Assembly: GCA_963803295.1 (NCBI GenBank)
Contig: CAWDMC010000004.1
Location: 124,001 to 188,000 of the forward strand
Direction of reading: 5' to 3'
Length of the DNA: 64,000 nucleotides
Source of the DNA: CAWDMC01 sp963803295
Lineage (GTDB): Bacteria > Acidobacteriota > Terriglobia > UBA7540
In this document: in pieces, positions 40,361-50,554 of the stretch
Numbering within the stretch: the first letter of the stretch is position 1
Layout of the letters: each line of letters opens with the position of its first letter
Translations under genes and position numbers: made by a program
The notes under the pieces: generated by a model
Seen by the model: only the letters and a program-made list of their open reading frames with translations
Database searches by the model: none
Told to the model about the DNA's origin: nothing

Positions 40361-40493
40361 TTATTTGAGAATTGCAAAAATAGTGACGACCATTGCTGTA
40401 GCGCCGGTCTGCGACCGGCGTCTTTCGCCGCTCGCAGAGCGGCGCTACAGAAAACGCTGTCACTATATTTTGCAATTCTCATTAAGGGCAAGC
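40361..40493 (+). repeat. MITE-like nested inverted repeat
   Basis: Outer arms GAGAATTGCAAAAATAGTGAC (about 40367-40386) and GTCACTATATTTTGCAATTC (about 40469-40488) are near-perfect inverted repeats. Inside is a second inverted repeat CTGTAGCGCCG / CGGCGCTACAG (about 40396-40450). No coding capacity. A non-autonomous element mobilised in trans is plausible. The rest of 40494-40728 has no supported gene. Confidence 0.72.
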
Positions 40494-40728
40494 GCCGTCC
40501 GACTTGGCCTGCGCCTCTCGCGCTGCGGCTGATGCCGCCAAGGCGGGTGCTGAAGGCACGACGGCGCTACAAGCACGCAAGGGACGCTCCAGCTATCTGG
40601 GCGAGCGAAGCATCGGACACCAGGATCCGGGCGCAACCTTCTGCTGGCTGCTGCTGGAGGCTTTGGCCGCCGTGACTTGTTCGGAAGGTTGATCCTGGTG
40701 CTTGGGCGTCTGCATTCAGCGCATAAGC

Positions 40729-41238
40729 CTAGCGTTTCTTCGACGGCGCGGGCGGAGGAGCAGGAGGCGGTATTTCCGAAGTGACGATGTCGGCGACCGC
40801 TTTCCATGTGCCATCCGGCTGTTTGCGATAGTTGGTGACGTAGCTGCCCCGGTCGTTGACCACCTGCTTCGTATGCGGATCGGTCACCGCTAGTGTGTAG
40901 GAACCCTGCGTGTAGCCGAGGTCGCCCGATTTCGCCACCTCGACTTTCTCCGCTTCGAACCTGAGCGAGAGCGCCGGATCGGACAGCATCTGTCCCAGGG
41001 CGCTCCGAATCGCGTCCTTGCCTGAAACCGCCTTCATCCCCGGAACCATTAAGATGGCGTCGTCCGCATAGTGAGCCATGAGTTTGTCGGCATCTTTGGC
41101 CGCGTAATCTTGAACCCACTGCGCTTCATTGTCCTTGAGCGCCTTCACATCGGCATCGCGGGTGTCAGGGGCATGGTTGCAACCTGTCACCATCACCGCG
41201 ACCGCAGTCGAAAAGCACACGATAGCCAAACGCTTCAT
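40729..41238 (-). CDS. DUF4440/SnoaL-like lipoprotein
   Basis: 169 residues. ATG 41238 has AAGGAGG 7 nt upstream. A lipoprotein signal peptide ends in VMVTGC with the lipid-bearing Cys20. The rest is a cone-shaped NTF2-like fold (DUF4440/SnoaL superfamily): WVQDYAAKDADKLMAHYADDAILMVPG, then the SGKDAIRSALGQML block and GSYVTNYRKQPDGTWKAVADI. A short proline-rich tail ends in SKKR. Members bind small ligands or act as lyases/ketosteroid-isomerase-like enzymes; no specific role can be given. Lone gene, downstream of and convergent with dhaK. Confidence 0.8.
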   Translation of the reverse strand: MKRLAIVCFSTAVAVMVTGCNHAPDTRDADVKALKDNEAQWVQDYAAKDADKLMAHYADDAILMVPGMKAVSGKDAIRSALGQMLSDPALSLRFEAEKVEVAKSGDLGYTQGSYTLAVTDPHTKQVVNDRGSYVTNYRKQPDGTWKAVADIVTSEIPPPAPPPAPSKKR

Positions 41239-41455
41239 TCTGGTTCCTCCTTTTCGAGACCTGCTGGGACTTGGGGAATTGCGGCGAGTATACCCGAAAA
41301 CGGTGGCGTGATCCAATTACAGGTGCCGGTCGGCCGGTCGGACGGGCGCGCGCCGGCAAGACAGGAAAATGCGACCGCTGGCGCTACCGCATTCCGCACA
41401 ATTTGGACGCGAGTGAGACACCCGCGCCACACGAGCCGCACCTCCTGCCCGCCAC

Positions 41456-43216
41456 CTACTTCGCCCCTGAAACCTTCTGCTGGTAGGCTTTGAGCCTTTC
41501 TGCCTTGCGCGTACCAATCAGGTCGAAATACTCCTTGGACTTGCTGCTGTTTCCGATTTGTTCGTAGAGTTGCGCCAGTTTGTGATAAGGAGCGTCGAGA
41601 TTGGGATTCGCACTGACAGCCTTCTCCAACTCACCGACTGCGGCAGAAAGCTGGTGGCGCTCCGCATAAATCTTCCCGAGTTGATAGTGAGCGTCGGCGT
41701 CGTTAGGATCAAGCTTAATCGCGCTCTGAAGCATCGGGATGGCTTCCTCGGTGCGTCCGGTTCGCAGCATCAGCAAAGCCAGCCGATAGTAGGCCATTCC
41801 AAAGGAGGGTTCGATCCGTGTCGTTTCGCGGTAGGTTGCCTCCGCCTGCGGGAAGCGATTGAGCTTTTCCTGACAGCGGGCGACGAAGAACTCCGCCTTG
41901 CCAAAATCGGGTCGTAGCTTGAGGGCTTCTGCGAAAGAGCCGATCGCGTCAGAGTAGCGGCCCAGATTAAAGTAACTCAGGCCCAGCGAGAAATAGACCT
42001 CGGGTGACTGGCCGCCCTGAACGACGATCTGCTTGAGGATGTTGGCCGCCTCATGACTATCGCCGGCCTTTTGGTACACTGCAGCCAGATTGAAGTAGTA
42101 GTCTAAGCGGCCGGGCGCGAGGGCGATGGCTCGTTGCAGTTGCGATGCGGCCTCCGGTAATTGATTCAGTGCAGCATAAGTCATTCCGAGTAAATTGTAA
42201 TAAGAGGAATCGTCAGGCGTCGAGGGACCCAGCGGGTGGAGGAGAGCGAGAGCCTGCTGCGGCTTACCTTCGAGATAGAGCACCTCGGCCAGATCGTAGG
42301 CAGCGGAATTTGAGTACTCTGGCATCTGGCGAAGGCCGGTGAGGATCTGCTCGGATACTTGAAGATAGCCGCTCAAGCCTGTCTCGTCTTGAAGACCTGC
42401 CTTGAGGATTGCGATAAGTTCCTCGATTGGTGACAGTACCTGGTTGAATTGACGCGAGCGAAACCGGGCATCGGCCAAGCCAAGCAAAATGGATGGTGTT
42501 TGCGGAGAAAGTTGGTTAGCCTGGGCGAGCAGACGCGCCGCGGGTTCGTCACCATGATTGGCGATGAGCAACGTCGCCATGGCAAACAGCGCGTTCGGAT
42601 TCGATTGGTTTCGGCTCGCGAATGCCTGCGCCGTTTCGAGAGCATCGTTCGGGCGCCTTGCACCAAAATAGCAGCGGGTCAGGCTGAAAAGCACTCCGGA
42701 ATCGTCAGGGGCCTGCGAACGCGCGACCTCCAGCATGGCCAGAGCGTTTTCGTAGTTTCCAGCATCGAGCGAAATCAACCCGAGGTTGTAATGGGCGGTC
42801 AGATCGTTCGGCCGGGTCTTCAAGGTTTGCAGAAACTCGTTGCGCGCTTCCTTCATCTTGCCCTGACCAAGGTAAGCCGCACCAAGATTGTTGCGAGCCG
42901 GTGTAAAGGTAGGATCGAGGCGGAGAGAGTGCAGGTAATTACTCACCGCCTGGCTGGTGCGCCCGGTCCGATCCGCGATGAATCCCAGAAGATTAAAGGT
43001 TTGAGGATTGTGGGGGTCAAGTTCGGCAGCGCGCCGCAGTTCGGCTTCCGCAGCTTTCAGGTCCCCCGCTTTGATGGCAGCGACACCGGCCTCGACGTGG
43101 ACCGAGGCGTTGCGGGGCGCCTGCTGCGCCGGCAAGCGCGCGCTCCACAGAATGGCGGCCAACAGGAGGACCACCGCCGTTCGCCCGCAATTCTTCCCAC
43201 TTACTACAAGGTGCAC
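41456..43216 (-). CDS. Exported TPR-repeat protein
   Basis: 586 residues. A signal peptide (AVVLLLAAILWSARLPAQQ) is followed by at least a dozen TPR motifs of 34 residues, recognisable from the repeating G-Y-A-P pattern (for example DPHNPQTFNLLGFIADRTG, DPNDADAHYQLGKIYAERH). It folds as a superhelix, probably a periplasmic scaffold for protein assembly. The start is GTG 43216; an ATG at 43220 is one base out of frame and no good ribosome-binding site is visible, so the start or a local base call may be wrong. It lies downstream of the GH42 gene in the same direction. Confidence 0.82.
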   Translation of the reverse strand: MHLVVSGKNCGRTAVVLLLAAILWSARLPAQQAPRNASVHVEAGVAAIKAGDLKAAEAELRRAAELDPHNPQTFNLLGFIADRTGRTSQAVSNYLHSLRLDPTFTPARNNLGAAYLGQGKMKEARNEFLQTLKTRPNDLTAHYNLGLISLDAGNYENALAMLEVARSQAPDDSGVLFSLTRCYFGARRPNDALETAQAFASRNQSNPNALFAMATLLIANHGDEPAARLLAQANQLSPQTPSILLGLADARFRSRQFNQVLSPIEELIAILKAGLQDETGLSGYLQVSEQILTGLRQMPEYSNSAAYDLAEVLYLEGKPQQALALLHPLGPSTPDDSSYYNLLGMTYAALNQLPEAASQLQRAIALAPGRLDYYFNLAAVYQKAGDSHEAANILKQIVVQGGQSPEVYFSLGLSYFNLGRYSDAIGSFAEALKLRPDFGKAEFFVARCQEKLNRFPQAEATYRETTRIEPSFGMAYYRLALLMLRTGRTEEAIPMLQSAIKLDPNDADAHYQLGKIYAERHQLSAAVGELEKAVSANPNLDAPYHKLAQLYEQIGNSSKSKEYFDLIGTRKAERLKAYQQKVSGAK

Positions 43217-43260
43217 GCATGACCCATAGAACGCGGCGGCCTGGGACCAACCACCCCCAA

Positions 43261-43282
43261 CCCCTCCTTGACCAAGGAGGGG
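43261..43282. terminator. Hairpin between TPR and GH42 genes
   Basis: CCCCTCCTTG-AC-CAAGGAGGGG, a perfect 10-bp stem with a 2-nt loop, 38 nt after the GH42 stop on the minus strand. The flanking C-rich motif (CCACCCCCAA) is like common dispersed bacterial repeats, so it may be a repeat reused as a terminator. Confidence 0.55.
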
Positions 43283-43319
43283 AATTAGCTACAACCACTT
43301 AGGGGAATTCGCATCCTAA

Positions 43320-45590
43320 TTATTCCAGCCGTATAACCGCAACACCCTGGTAGGGGACGTTGACGCTGACCGTGTTGCCCGCCACCAGCGATGCCTCACC
43401 GCCATAGAGTTCAGTCGCTTGCCGATAGGATTTCTGCAGCCTGATCGTTTCGTGTTGATCCTCGATGGTGTCGTTGAAGACCACCAGGAGACTGCGTTTT
43501 TCGCCTTCGACCAGGCGCGGCCGGACCTTGGCTGCGGTCACTGCAGGCTCGACCACCGGGAGGATGATCGCCCTTAGCAAGTCGATGCCATTCATGTCAC
43601 CAGCGGCGATGCTGGCTCCTAGATTTGTCCCGATGTAGTATACGCCCCCTTGCCCAACCTTCTTCATGGCCGCCACGCTCGATCCCGCAGCGGAAGCGAT
43701 GGCGGTGGAGGAACTGATTTCGAGCGGCGTCAGGAACGTGTGGGCCTTCACTTTGACAGCAATCGGCTGTGAGAACTGAAGCTCGCCCTCGAAATAAATC
43801 CGTTCGGGCGCGGGGAGATCGGCGACCTTAGGACTGTCACGGCGGTCGTTAGGTCCGTAGATGTAGTAGCTCTCACCTTCGCGGTAACCAAAGGCTTCCG
43901 CCAGCCCGAAGGGCGGGATTACAGGATTATAGATGGTCTGCTCATCGAACAGCCCAAAGGCCGTCTCCAGAATGAGAGTTCCACCAGCCTCCACAAAGCG
44001 GCGCAGCCGGTCGCAGGTGTCTTTCTTGCCCATTAGATGCCAGGGCACTATTATTACCCGATAGAGGCTGTTGTCGATGTTCTGGGGTTCGATGAAGTCG
44101 GCCATGAGATCGAGGTTCCAAAGGGCGCGATAGTAGCCGGCGAAAGATTGTATGGAGGCATCTTCCTGGCCGGCCATGGCATAAGTCAATAGAGCGTTGT
44201 CTTGATCGAACAGAATCGCTACCTGCGGCTTCGGATGATAGTTCTTGATGAGGTCCCAATGCTCTTGAATGTGCCGGTTATCGTCTGCCGCTTCCCGAAC
44301 TCGTTCGGTCGGCCGGCCGGCGCGATCAACCAGTCCAAAACCCGTAGCCTCGCTGCCAGTCGCTTCGGAATGATAAGTCCAGTAGACGAGACCTTTGGCT
44401 CCTCCGGTAACCGCCATCCAGTTCCAGAAGCGGATGTCACGCGCTCGCATCTTGGGGCTGTGCCAAAGGCCTCCGCTGCCGTGGCCCCCTTGCAGTTCCG
44501 TCATCCAGAATTCTTTGCCTTTAGCGCAGGACCGGGTGATGTCGACCTTGGCGGCGCCGGTTGAGGCCGGATAGCTGAACCAGCGCGGAAACATGGAGAC
44601 TCCCCAGGTTTCGACAACCTCCGCCAGCCGCCAGGGGTTGATACCGCTAACTGCCATGGGCTCGACGGGAATTACCGTGCCGTGATGACTTTCGAGAACG
44701 TGGCGGGTATCGACGGAACGAACCGCTTTCACGCGAAAAGTCAACTCCCAGGTACTGCGCTCGATGATGAAGCGCCGCCAATCCACCCAGTCCAGGAAAG
44801 TCCCCATGGCCCGGGGGGGATCGATAGCGCGCCAGTCGGGATAGCGCCGCACCCAAGCCTGATTCAGTTTGTCGAGCGTGCCATAACGCTTGCGTAGCCA
44901 ATCCTGGAAATCGGCAATCGTCTTGTCGCAGTAGCAAAAGAGCACGTCCTGCGGCGTGGACCAGATATTGCGCGGCCAGGCGGGCTCAATGTGAGGCTCG
45001 TTCCAGCAGTCATAGGCGTACATAGAGGGATGGGCGGCAACGACCTTGGCCATTTCTCGGATGAAGCGGGCGGCGGCATCCTGCACTGGTTGCCAATCAA
45101 GACACAATCCCGGCCAGCCGCCACTGACGTTGTTGCCGCTGTCCGCAAGCCGTTGCGCCCGGCCCTTGGCGTCTACGAAGCGCGTTTCGGGGTGAGCCTG
45201 CTCAAGCCAGTAAGGAGCCTCCTCGGTAATTACACCCATCAGCACGCGAATCTTGAATTCATCGCAGTACCGCATCACCTCTTCGAGTTCGGCAAAATCA
45301 AACTGATCCGGCTTGGGATTGCAGTAGGTCCAGGCGAGATAAATCCTAATGATGTTGAAGTGATAATCCCGCGCGATGGCCTGAAGCATTTCCCGACGCT
45401 GTTCCGGCGGCGGATTCGGCGGGCGGTAGAAGGCCGAACCATAGATGAACTCATCCGGCCGCTGGATTGCCTGGGGTCCCTCCGCCTCAGCAGCACGTAA
45501 GGGCTCAGCTCCCGGAACGATTCGTAGTCCGCCCCAAGTTAGAACACTCCCCGCTAGAGTTGAACCGAGAAAGCTTCGGCGCGTCGGCAT
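43320..45590 (-). CDS. GH42-like beta-galactosidase, Tat-exported
   Basis: 756 residues. A twin-arginine signal (TRRSFLGSTLAGSVL) is followed by a GH42/GH-A (beta/alpha)8 domain with acid/base Glu198 (YDCWNEPH) and nucleophile Glu365 (FWMTELQGG). The middle domain (about 440-620) resembles the trimerisation/GATase-like domain (PQVAILFDQDNALL, ETAFGLFD), with a small beta domain at the end. It would cleave beta-galactosides such as pectic or arabinogalactan side chains. A second, closely similar GH42 gene lies at the other end of this locus (59238). Divergent from the GH2 gene, with a shared 213-nt control region. Confidence 0.86.
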   Translation of the reverse strand: MPTRRSFLGSTLAGSVLTWGGLRIVPGAEPLRAAEAEGPQAIQRPDEFIYGSAFYRPPNPPPEQRREMLQAIARDYHFNIIRIYLAWTYCNPKPDQFDFAELEEVMRYCDEFKIRVLMGVITEEAPYWLEQAHPETRFVDAKGRAQRLADSGNNVSGGWPGLCLDWQPVQDAAARFIREMAKVVAAHPSMYAYDCWNEPHIEPAWPRNIWSTPQDVLFCYCDKTIADFQDWLRKRYGTLDKLNQAWVRRYPDWRAIDPPRAMGTFLDWVDWRRFIIERSTWELTFRVKAVRSVDTRHVLESHHGTVIPVEPMAVSGINPWRLAEVVETWGVSMFPRWFSYPASTGAAKVDITRSCAKGKEFWMTELQGGHGSGGLWHSPKMRARDIRFWNWMAVTGGAKGLVYWTYHSEATGSEATGFGLVDRAGRPTERVREAADDNRHIQEHWDLIKNYHPKPQVAILFDQDNALLTYAMAGQEDASIQSFAGYYRALWNLDLMADFIEPQNIDNSLYRVIIVPWHLMGKKDTCDRLRRFVEAGGTLILETAFGLFDEQTIYNPVIPPFGLAEAFGYREGESYYIYGPNDRRDSPKVADLPAPERIYFEGELQFSQPIAVKVKAHTFLTPLEISSSTAIASAAGSSVAAMKKVGQGGVYYIGTNLGASIAAGDMNGIDLLRAIILPVVEPAVTAAKVRPRLVEGEKRSLLVVFNDTIEDQHETIRLQKSYRQATELYGGEASLVAGNTVSVNVPYQGVAVIRLE

Positions 45591-45803
45591 ATGAGTCCCC
45601 CCTTGACGTGTAGCGGCAGGCTATCCCGATAGGGAAGTCAATGTCAAGCATCGGCTGGCATAAGAATCTGGATTTGTTGGCTTGACACTACGCTGCGCTA
45701 GAGCTAGTGTTGGCCAGCATGAGGCCGTTCAGGCAATGCAATTAGATTCAGAGAGTCCGAACATGGCCTGAACAAAGTGCATTTGAGAAGCGAGGACAAT
45801 CGG
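45591..45803. promoter_or_regulatory. Divergent control region of GH42 and GH2 genes
   Basis: CTTGACA at 45681-45687 with TAGTGT 17 nt later (45705-45710) is a good promoter candidate for GH2. The reverse element TGTCAAG at 45642-45648 supplies a -35 for the GH42 gene on the other strand, with a weak -10. A third CTTGAC site is at 45602. Together they give GTCAAG/CTTGAC inverted pairs that a single regulator could recognise. No gene in this stretch. Confidence 0.5.
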
Positions 45804-48800
45804 ATGAGAGTCGAGGTGCTGAGGGACACTCAAGCGAACATGGCAGAATCGGCGGCATTGGCTGGTCGAAAGCGGATGCGATCCACAAGGGCCGTGGCAA
45901 TTCCAGGTGCCGTCTGGTGTTTTTTGCTGCTGACGCTGGCGTTCGAGACCTCTCGCCCCGTCTTCGCCGCGGACCCGACACCCTCCGAGGTCCTGGTCGC
46001 GCCGACTCAGGACAGTCTGCTAAGCGGCGCCGATTGGCGACTGGGATCGTTCGCGATGGATGAAGGAGAATCGCGGAGCCCTTTCGCAGCCAATTTTGAC
46101 GATCACGCCTTCCGTACGGTCGCCGTGCCCGGGGAAGTACAACTGCAAATCGGATTGAAGGGCATGGACCGGTATTACCAGAGCCGCGAGCTCAGCCTGG
46201 TCAATAAGCGTGAGTGGTGGTATCGCAAGCACTTTGTTGCGCCTCCTGGTTATGCGGGCAAGCTGAACCGCCTCGTGTTCGACGGAGTGGACTACTTCAC
46301 GACGGTCTGGTTGAATGGCGATAAGCTTGGCAGCCACGAGGGTGCTTACGTCTCCTTCTCCTTTGACGTAAGCTCAAAGCTGAAGTACGGCAGCGACAAC
46401 GTGCTGGTCCTCAAAGTCACGGCACCTTGGGTTCCGCGCGAGCGGGGTTACCTCGAATATCTTAAAGGCGAATGGACGATGAGCGATCCCAGCAACGTGA
46501 TGCGCTTTCCGTTTCCGCCTTTTGTCCTGGGCCCGTACTGGGATGGTATTCCTGCCGCCGGAAATGCCGTGTTCCCCATGGGACTCTGGCGCGATGTGCA
46601 TTTGCTAACATCCGGGTCACTCGTGATCAGCGACGCCTTTGTGTACACGACGTCTCTGAACAACGACGGCAGCGCCACGTTAGACATCTCCGGCGCAATC
46701 CGGAATTATTCCGGGGAGACTCACAAAGCTGAAGTAAAGCTGCAGATCAGCCCCGACAACTTCAAGGCAGAGACTATAGACTTGCCGCCGCAGACAGTGT
46801 CAGCAAAACCGGGTGAGAGTACCTTCGAGATTGAAACTGTTCTCCGAGACCCGCGGCTGTGGTGGACCTGGGATACGGGCGAGCAGAACCTCTATCGTCT
46901 TACGGTTGCAATCGCCTCTGTGGACTCAGCGGGCGAGGACCACCGGGACACCGTATTCGGGATCCGAACCATCTCGCGCAAGGACGACATGAGTTACTGG
47001 CTGAATGGGAAGCGCGTATTTCTCAAGGGTGCCTGGTACCCCATTGCGGACTATTATGGAAGCCTTCCCACGCGCACAACTTATCGGAAGGATCTTGAAC
47101 TTTACCGGGCGGCAAATCTGAACCACCTGGTCGCCTTCACCACGGTCGAGAAACCCGATTTCTATGATCTCTGCGACCGCTTAGGTATTCTCGACTTCTT
47201 TGAGTATCCGTTCAGCCAGTTCGGTCCCGAAGAGGTTCTGGACTATTCGAATCCGCGCCGGGCGGAGTTCGTGAGAGAGTCCCTTAGCCAGTTGCGCCAG
47301 ATCACGATTACGCTGCGCAATCATCCCTCGATTATTGAGTGGGCTCCCTTCGCCGAGGCGCACGAAAAAGGCGGCAAATGGGGTGTACTTGACCTGGATC
47401 TGGAAAAATACGGTTACGGGGAATACTCCGACACGATCGGCAAGATGGTGGCGGAACTCGATCCCGGAACCTTGTACCAGCCCAGTTTCTGCGATCTGGG
47501 CGAACAGCACTTCTGGATGGCCAATTCCGGCATGGGTACTGAAGGCGGCTACAACGAGCACTTCGACGCCTCCACCAGCTTCGTTTCCGAGTACGGCAGC
47601 ATCGCTATGCCGGCACTTGAGACGCTGCAAAAAGATGCTGACCCCTGACGAGCTATGGTCCGACCATAACGCCATGCTGCCGCGCTGGTACAATTTGCCG
47701 ATCGACACTGCGGCTTACGCTTATCAGACGAGTTTCGAGTACAATGGCCTCGCCGGTGTTCTAGACCGGGTGAACAACTATGTCGATCGCAATATTCGAT
47801 CGCCACAGGAGCTGGTGGACGATTCCCAACTCTATCAGGCATTCATCTTCAAGTATGCGACCGAGGCCTATCGCCGCAAGAAGTACCATCCCGTCAATGG
47901 AACTCGCATCTGGGCCTACGGGGAAGTAACTCCTGGAATTCGATTCAACTTTCTTGACTACTATCGTGTCCCAAAGATGGGTTACTACTACCTTAAGTCG
48001 GCCCAACAGCGATTTGCGGTTAGTCTGGCGTATGAGCAAGCACTGGAATCGCAGGTCTCGGGGACCAGCCTGAAGATTCCGGTGTGGGCGGTTAATGACT
48101 ATCCCCGGCCGGTGTCAGTCAATTTACACTGTGAGATTCGCGATTCGGGCGGCGGGCAGGTGTGGACCAAAGATAGCTCAGCCGCCGTCGGGCCCGATGC
48201 GAGCGGTCAGATCGACGCCGTGGACTGGGTGACGCCATCGAAGCCGGGCGTCTATGTTTTGAGCGCTCAGGTGTCGGAAAAGACGGGACCCATTCTGGCG
48301 TCAACCTCAGCCTTCATCAAGGTAACGCCCGCGCTCTTTTCGCGTGCCCACAACGTGCTAGTGATCGGAGACAGGAAATTTGCTTATCCAGTGGCGCAGA
48401 TGTTGCGCGCCATGGGTCTGAGCGTGACGGAGATGTACGAGCAGAACTTCCCCGCATTTGCGCAACTCGGCTCGTCGGCCGCAATCCGTCAGAAGTATGA
48501 TTTAGTGTGGCTGACTGCAGCCGATTCGATTTGGAAGCTTCTCGGTGACAATGAAGCGGAGGCTTTGAGAGATGCCATCCACGAGGGTGTAGGGTTTATT
48601 CACACAGGAGGTTCGGGGAGTTTCCACGGGGGTTTCGGTCGAGCGGCCGGGCTCGACTTCACCGCCCTGGCAGACGTCCTTCCGGTCACGCTTAAGTCCC
48701 GTAACGACGTCATATTCGATCAGATCGAAGGACCCGAGGCGAACATTGCGCAGAGGTTCAGTCCGATAAAGACTATTGGCGCTGGCCATCAAGCGGATGC

Positions 48801-49494
48801 AGTCTGGAGTGACTTCGGACTCGCGCGGTTTGGCGTGCCGGGATTCAACAACGTAGAAGCAAAGCCCGATGGGGATGTCCGGCTCACGATTTCGGGGAGA
48901 CCGCTCCTCGTCACCGGCCACTTTGGCCGAGGACGCACGGCCGTCTTTACGGGTTTCACACCTGCTTACTCTCCGCGGACTGCCACCTGGGATCCAACAG
49001 TGGAATTTCCCTATCTTGTCGACCAGGAGTTCTCAAGCCGTCCGGTGACGAAGAGCTACTTCTCAGTTTTCATGCGAATGGTCGCCGCCGCTTTGGGAGA
49101 GACGCCGGCGGCGGATTATGACGCCCTGCTGGCCGCAAGAGACAAGCCGCTCTTCCAGACTCTGAAGGAACTGCCGCCCGCAGACGTCGAGTTTATAGGC
49201 GCGACCAAGCCGGTCGTGACCGGCAGAGAGGCTACGTTTTCCGTCACCTTGAGCGGTCGCCGGGGCTACGCTCGCCTCGTCCGGCTTGGCGACCATTGGG
49301 ATGTGGGTGCTGAGCGCGCTCCTTACCTCGCGCTATACGGTGACAACTACTTTGATATCCCAGCGGGCGGGCACAAGACAGTTGAGATCAAACTGTTCCT
49401 GCCCGAAGGCCATCCAGGCGAAGTATCGGGATCGCTCGAAATGTTTGGAACGAATGCACCACTAAAGTCAATGCCGGTTCGGTTCTCCAATTAG
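45804..49494 (+). CDS. GH2-family glycosidase with C-terminal amidotransferase-like domain, frameshifted
   Basis: A composite of about 1230 residues. Start ATG 45804 has GAGGA upstream; a signal sequence lies at about 33-50 (AVWCFLLLTLAFETSRPVFA). GH2 sandwich and barrel domains follow: YYQSRELSLVNKREWWYRKHF, WYPIADYYGSLP, NHPSIIEW. The acid/base motif usually written NE appears as PFAEAHE, and the nucleophile is in SFVSEYGS. The first frame stops at 47648 after an extra A in the AAAAA run at 47629-47633; the true frame continues (MLTPDELWSDHN) to 49494. The C-terminal 350 residues contain a GATase1-like fold (VLVIGDRKFAYPVAQMLRAMG). Confidence 0.82.
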
Positions 49495-49580
49495 GCATCG
49501 AGTCAGCATCGAAAGTCGGGACGTGGCGTGGCGGCTAGCGTCGATCGGGGAAACAGCTTCAGCTTATTGGAGGTGAATTG

Positions 49581-50438
49581 ATGGAACCTGAGCTTATTTG
49601 TGATTACGGGTGCGAGATTGGCGAGAATCCTCTATGGCATCCCTTTGAGAAGCGCCTCTACTGGTGCGACATTGGTACCGGCAGGATGTTCCGTTATGAG
49701 CCAGGCACTGGCAAACACGAGCAATTCTATCAGGGCGATGTGGTAGGTGGATTCGCCGTACAGAGTGACGGCTCTCTGCTGCTGTTCATGGCCAAAGGTG
49801 CGGTGAAGATCTGGCGCGACGGCGTCCTGACCACAGTAATCGACCACCTACCCGGTGAGGAAAAGTCGCGTTTCAATGATGTTATCGCTGATCCTCAAGG
49901 GCGGGTGTTTGGTGGGACAATGCCCACTGAGAATCGTTTGGGCCGGCTCTATCGGCTCGACACGTCCGGCGACATCAAGTTGGTCCTCGAGGGCATCACT
50001 TGTCCTAACGGCCTCGCCTTCACCCTTGATCACAAGCAGATGTACTTCACGGACTCCAAGGTGTACAAGATCTATCGCTTCGATTATGACGAAGCCTCCG
50101 GCGAGATCGCTAACCAGCAGGTGTTTGCCACCTTCTCCGAAAAAGACGGTTTCCCGGACGGAATGACGATCGACTCCGAAGGCTGCATCTGGTCCGCGCT
50201 CTGGGACGGATCCGCGATCGTGCGGTGTACGGCCGACGGCAAAGAGGAGCGTCGCCTTGCGATTCCCGCCCGGAAGTCGAGCAGTTTGATTTTCGGGGGA
50301 GAGACATTGAATGATATCTACGTGACCACGGCCGGCGGCGAAAACAAAGCAACTGAGGGCCCGGACGCGGGAGGATTATTCCGGCTCAGCCTTGGTATCC
50401 GGGGAGTACCTGAGTTTCTCTCCCGAATCGGCATATAA
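49581..50438 (+). CDS. SMP-30/gluconolactonase family lactonase
   Basis: 285 residues; ATG 49581 follows GGAGGTGAATT. A six-bladed beta-propeller of the SMP-30/LRE family. The metal ligands appear as Glu in GENPLWHP, Asn in SRFNDV and ITCPNG, and Asp in FPDGMTID. Members hydrolyse sugar lactones, the step after oxidation of an aldose by a dehydrogenase. Its position 116 nt before an SDR gene is consistent with that pathway. No leader peptide, so it is cytoplasmic. Confidence 0.87.
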   Translation: MEPELICDYGCEIGENPLWHPFEKRLYWCDIGTGRMFRYEPGTGKHEQFYQGDVVGGFAVQSDGSLLLFMAKGAVKIWRDGVLTTVIDHLPGEEKSRFNDVIADPQGRVFGGTMPTENRLGRLYRLDTSGDIKLVLEGITCPNGLAFTLDHKQMYFTDSKVYKIYRFDYDEASGEIANQQVFATFSEKDGFPDGMTIDSEGCIWSALWDGSAIVRCTADGKEERRLAIPARKSSSLIFGGETLNDIYVTTAGGENKATEGPDAGGLFRLSLGIRGVPEFLSRIGI

Positions 50439-50554
50439 GATGATCTGCGGTACGAGCCTCAGGCGGGTTCGATCTACGTTGACACTGTTTCCAGGACTAT
50501 GATATCTAGCCTGATAGCGAATACACAGTTCTTTACATTACAGACTAGGCCGGA

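Noticed and set aside
40260..40475. Short minus-strand frame reading GLVPAPGGDHKGRPYDG
   Set aside because: A known spurious translation of a dispersed palindromic repeat, not a protein.
40463..41119. 218-codon minus-strand frame overlapping the DUF4440 gene
   Set aside because: Out of frame with the clear lipoprotein gene and without family similarity.
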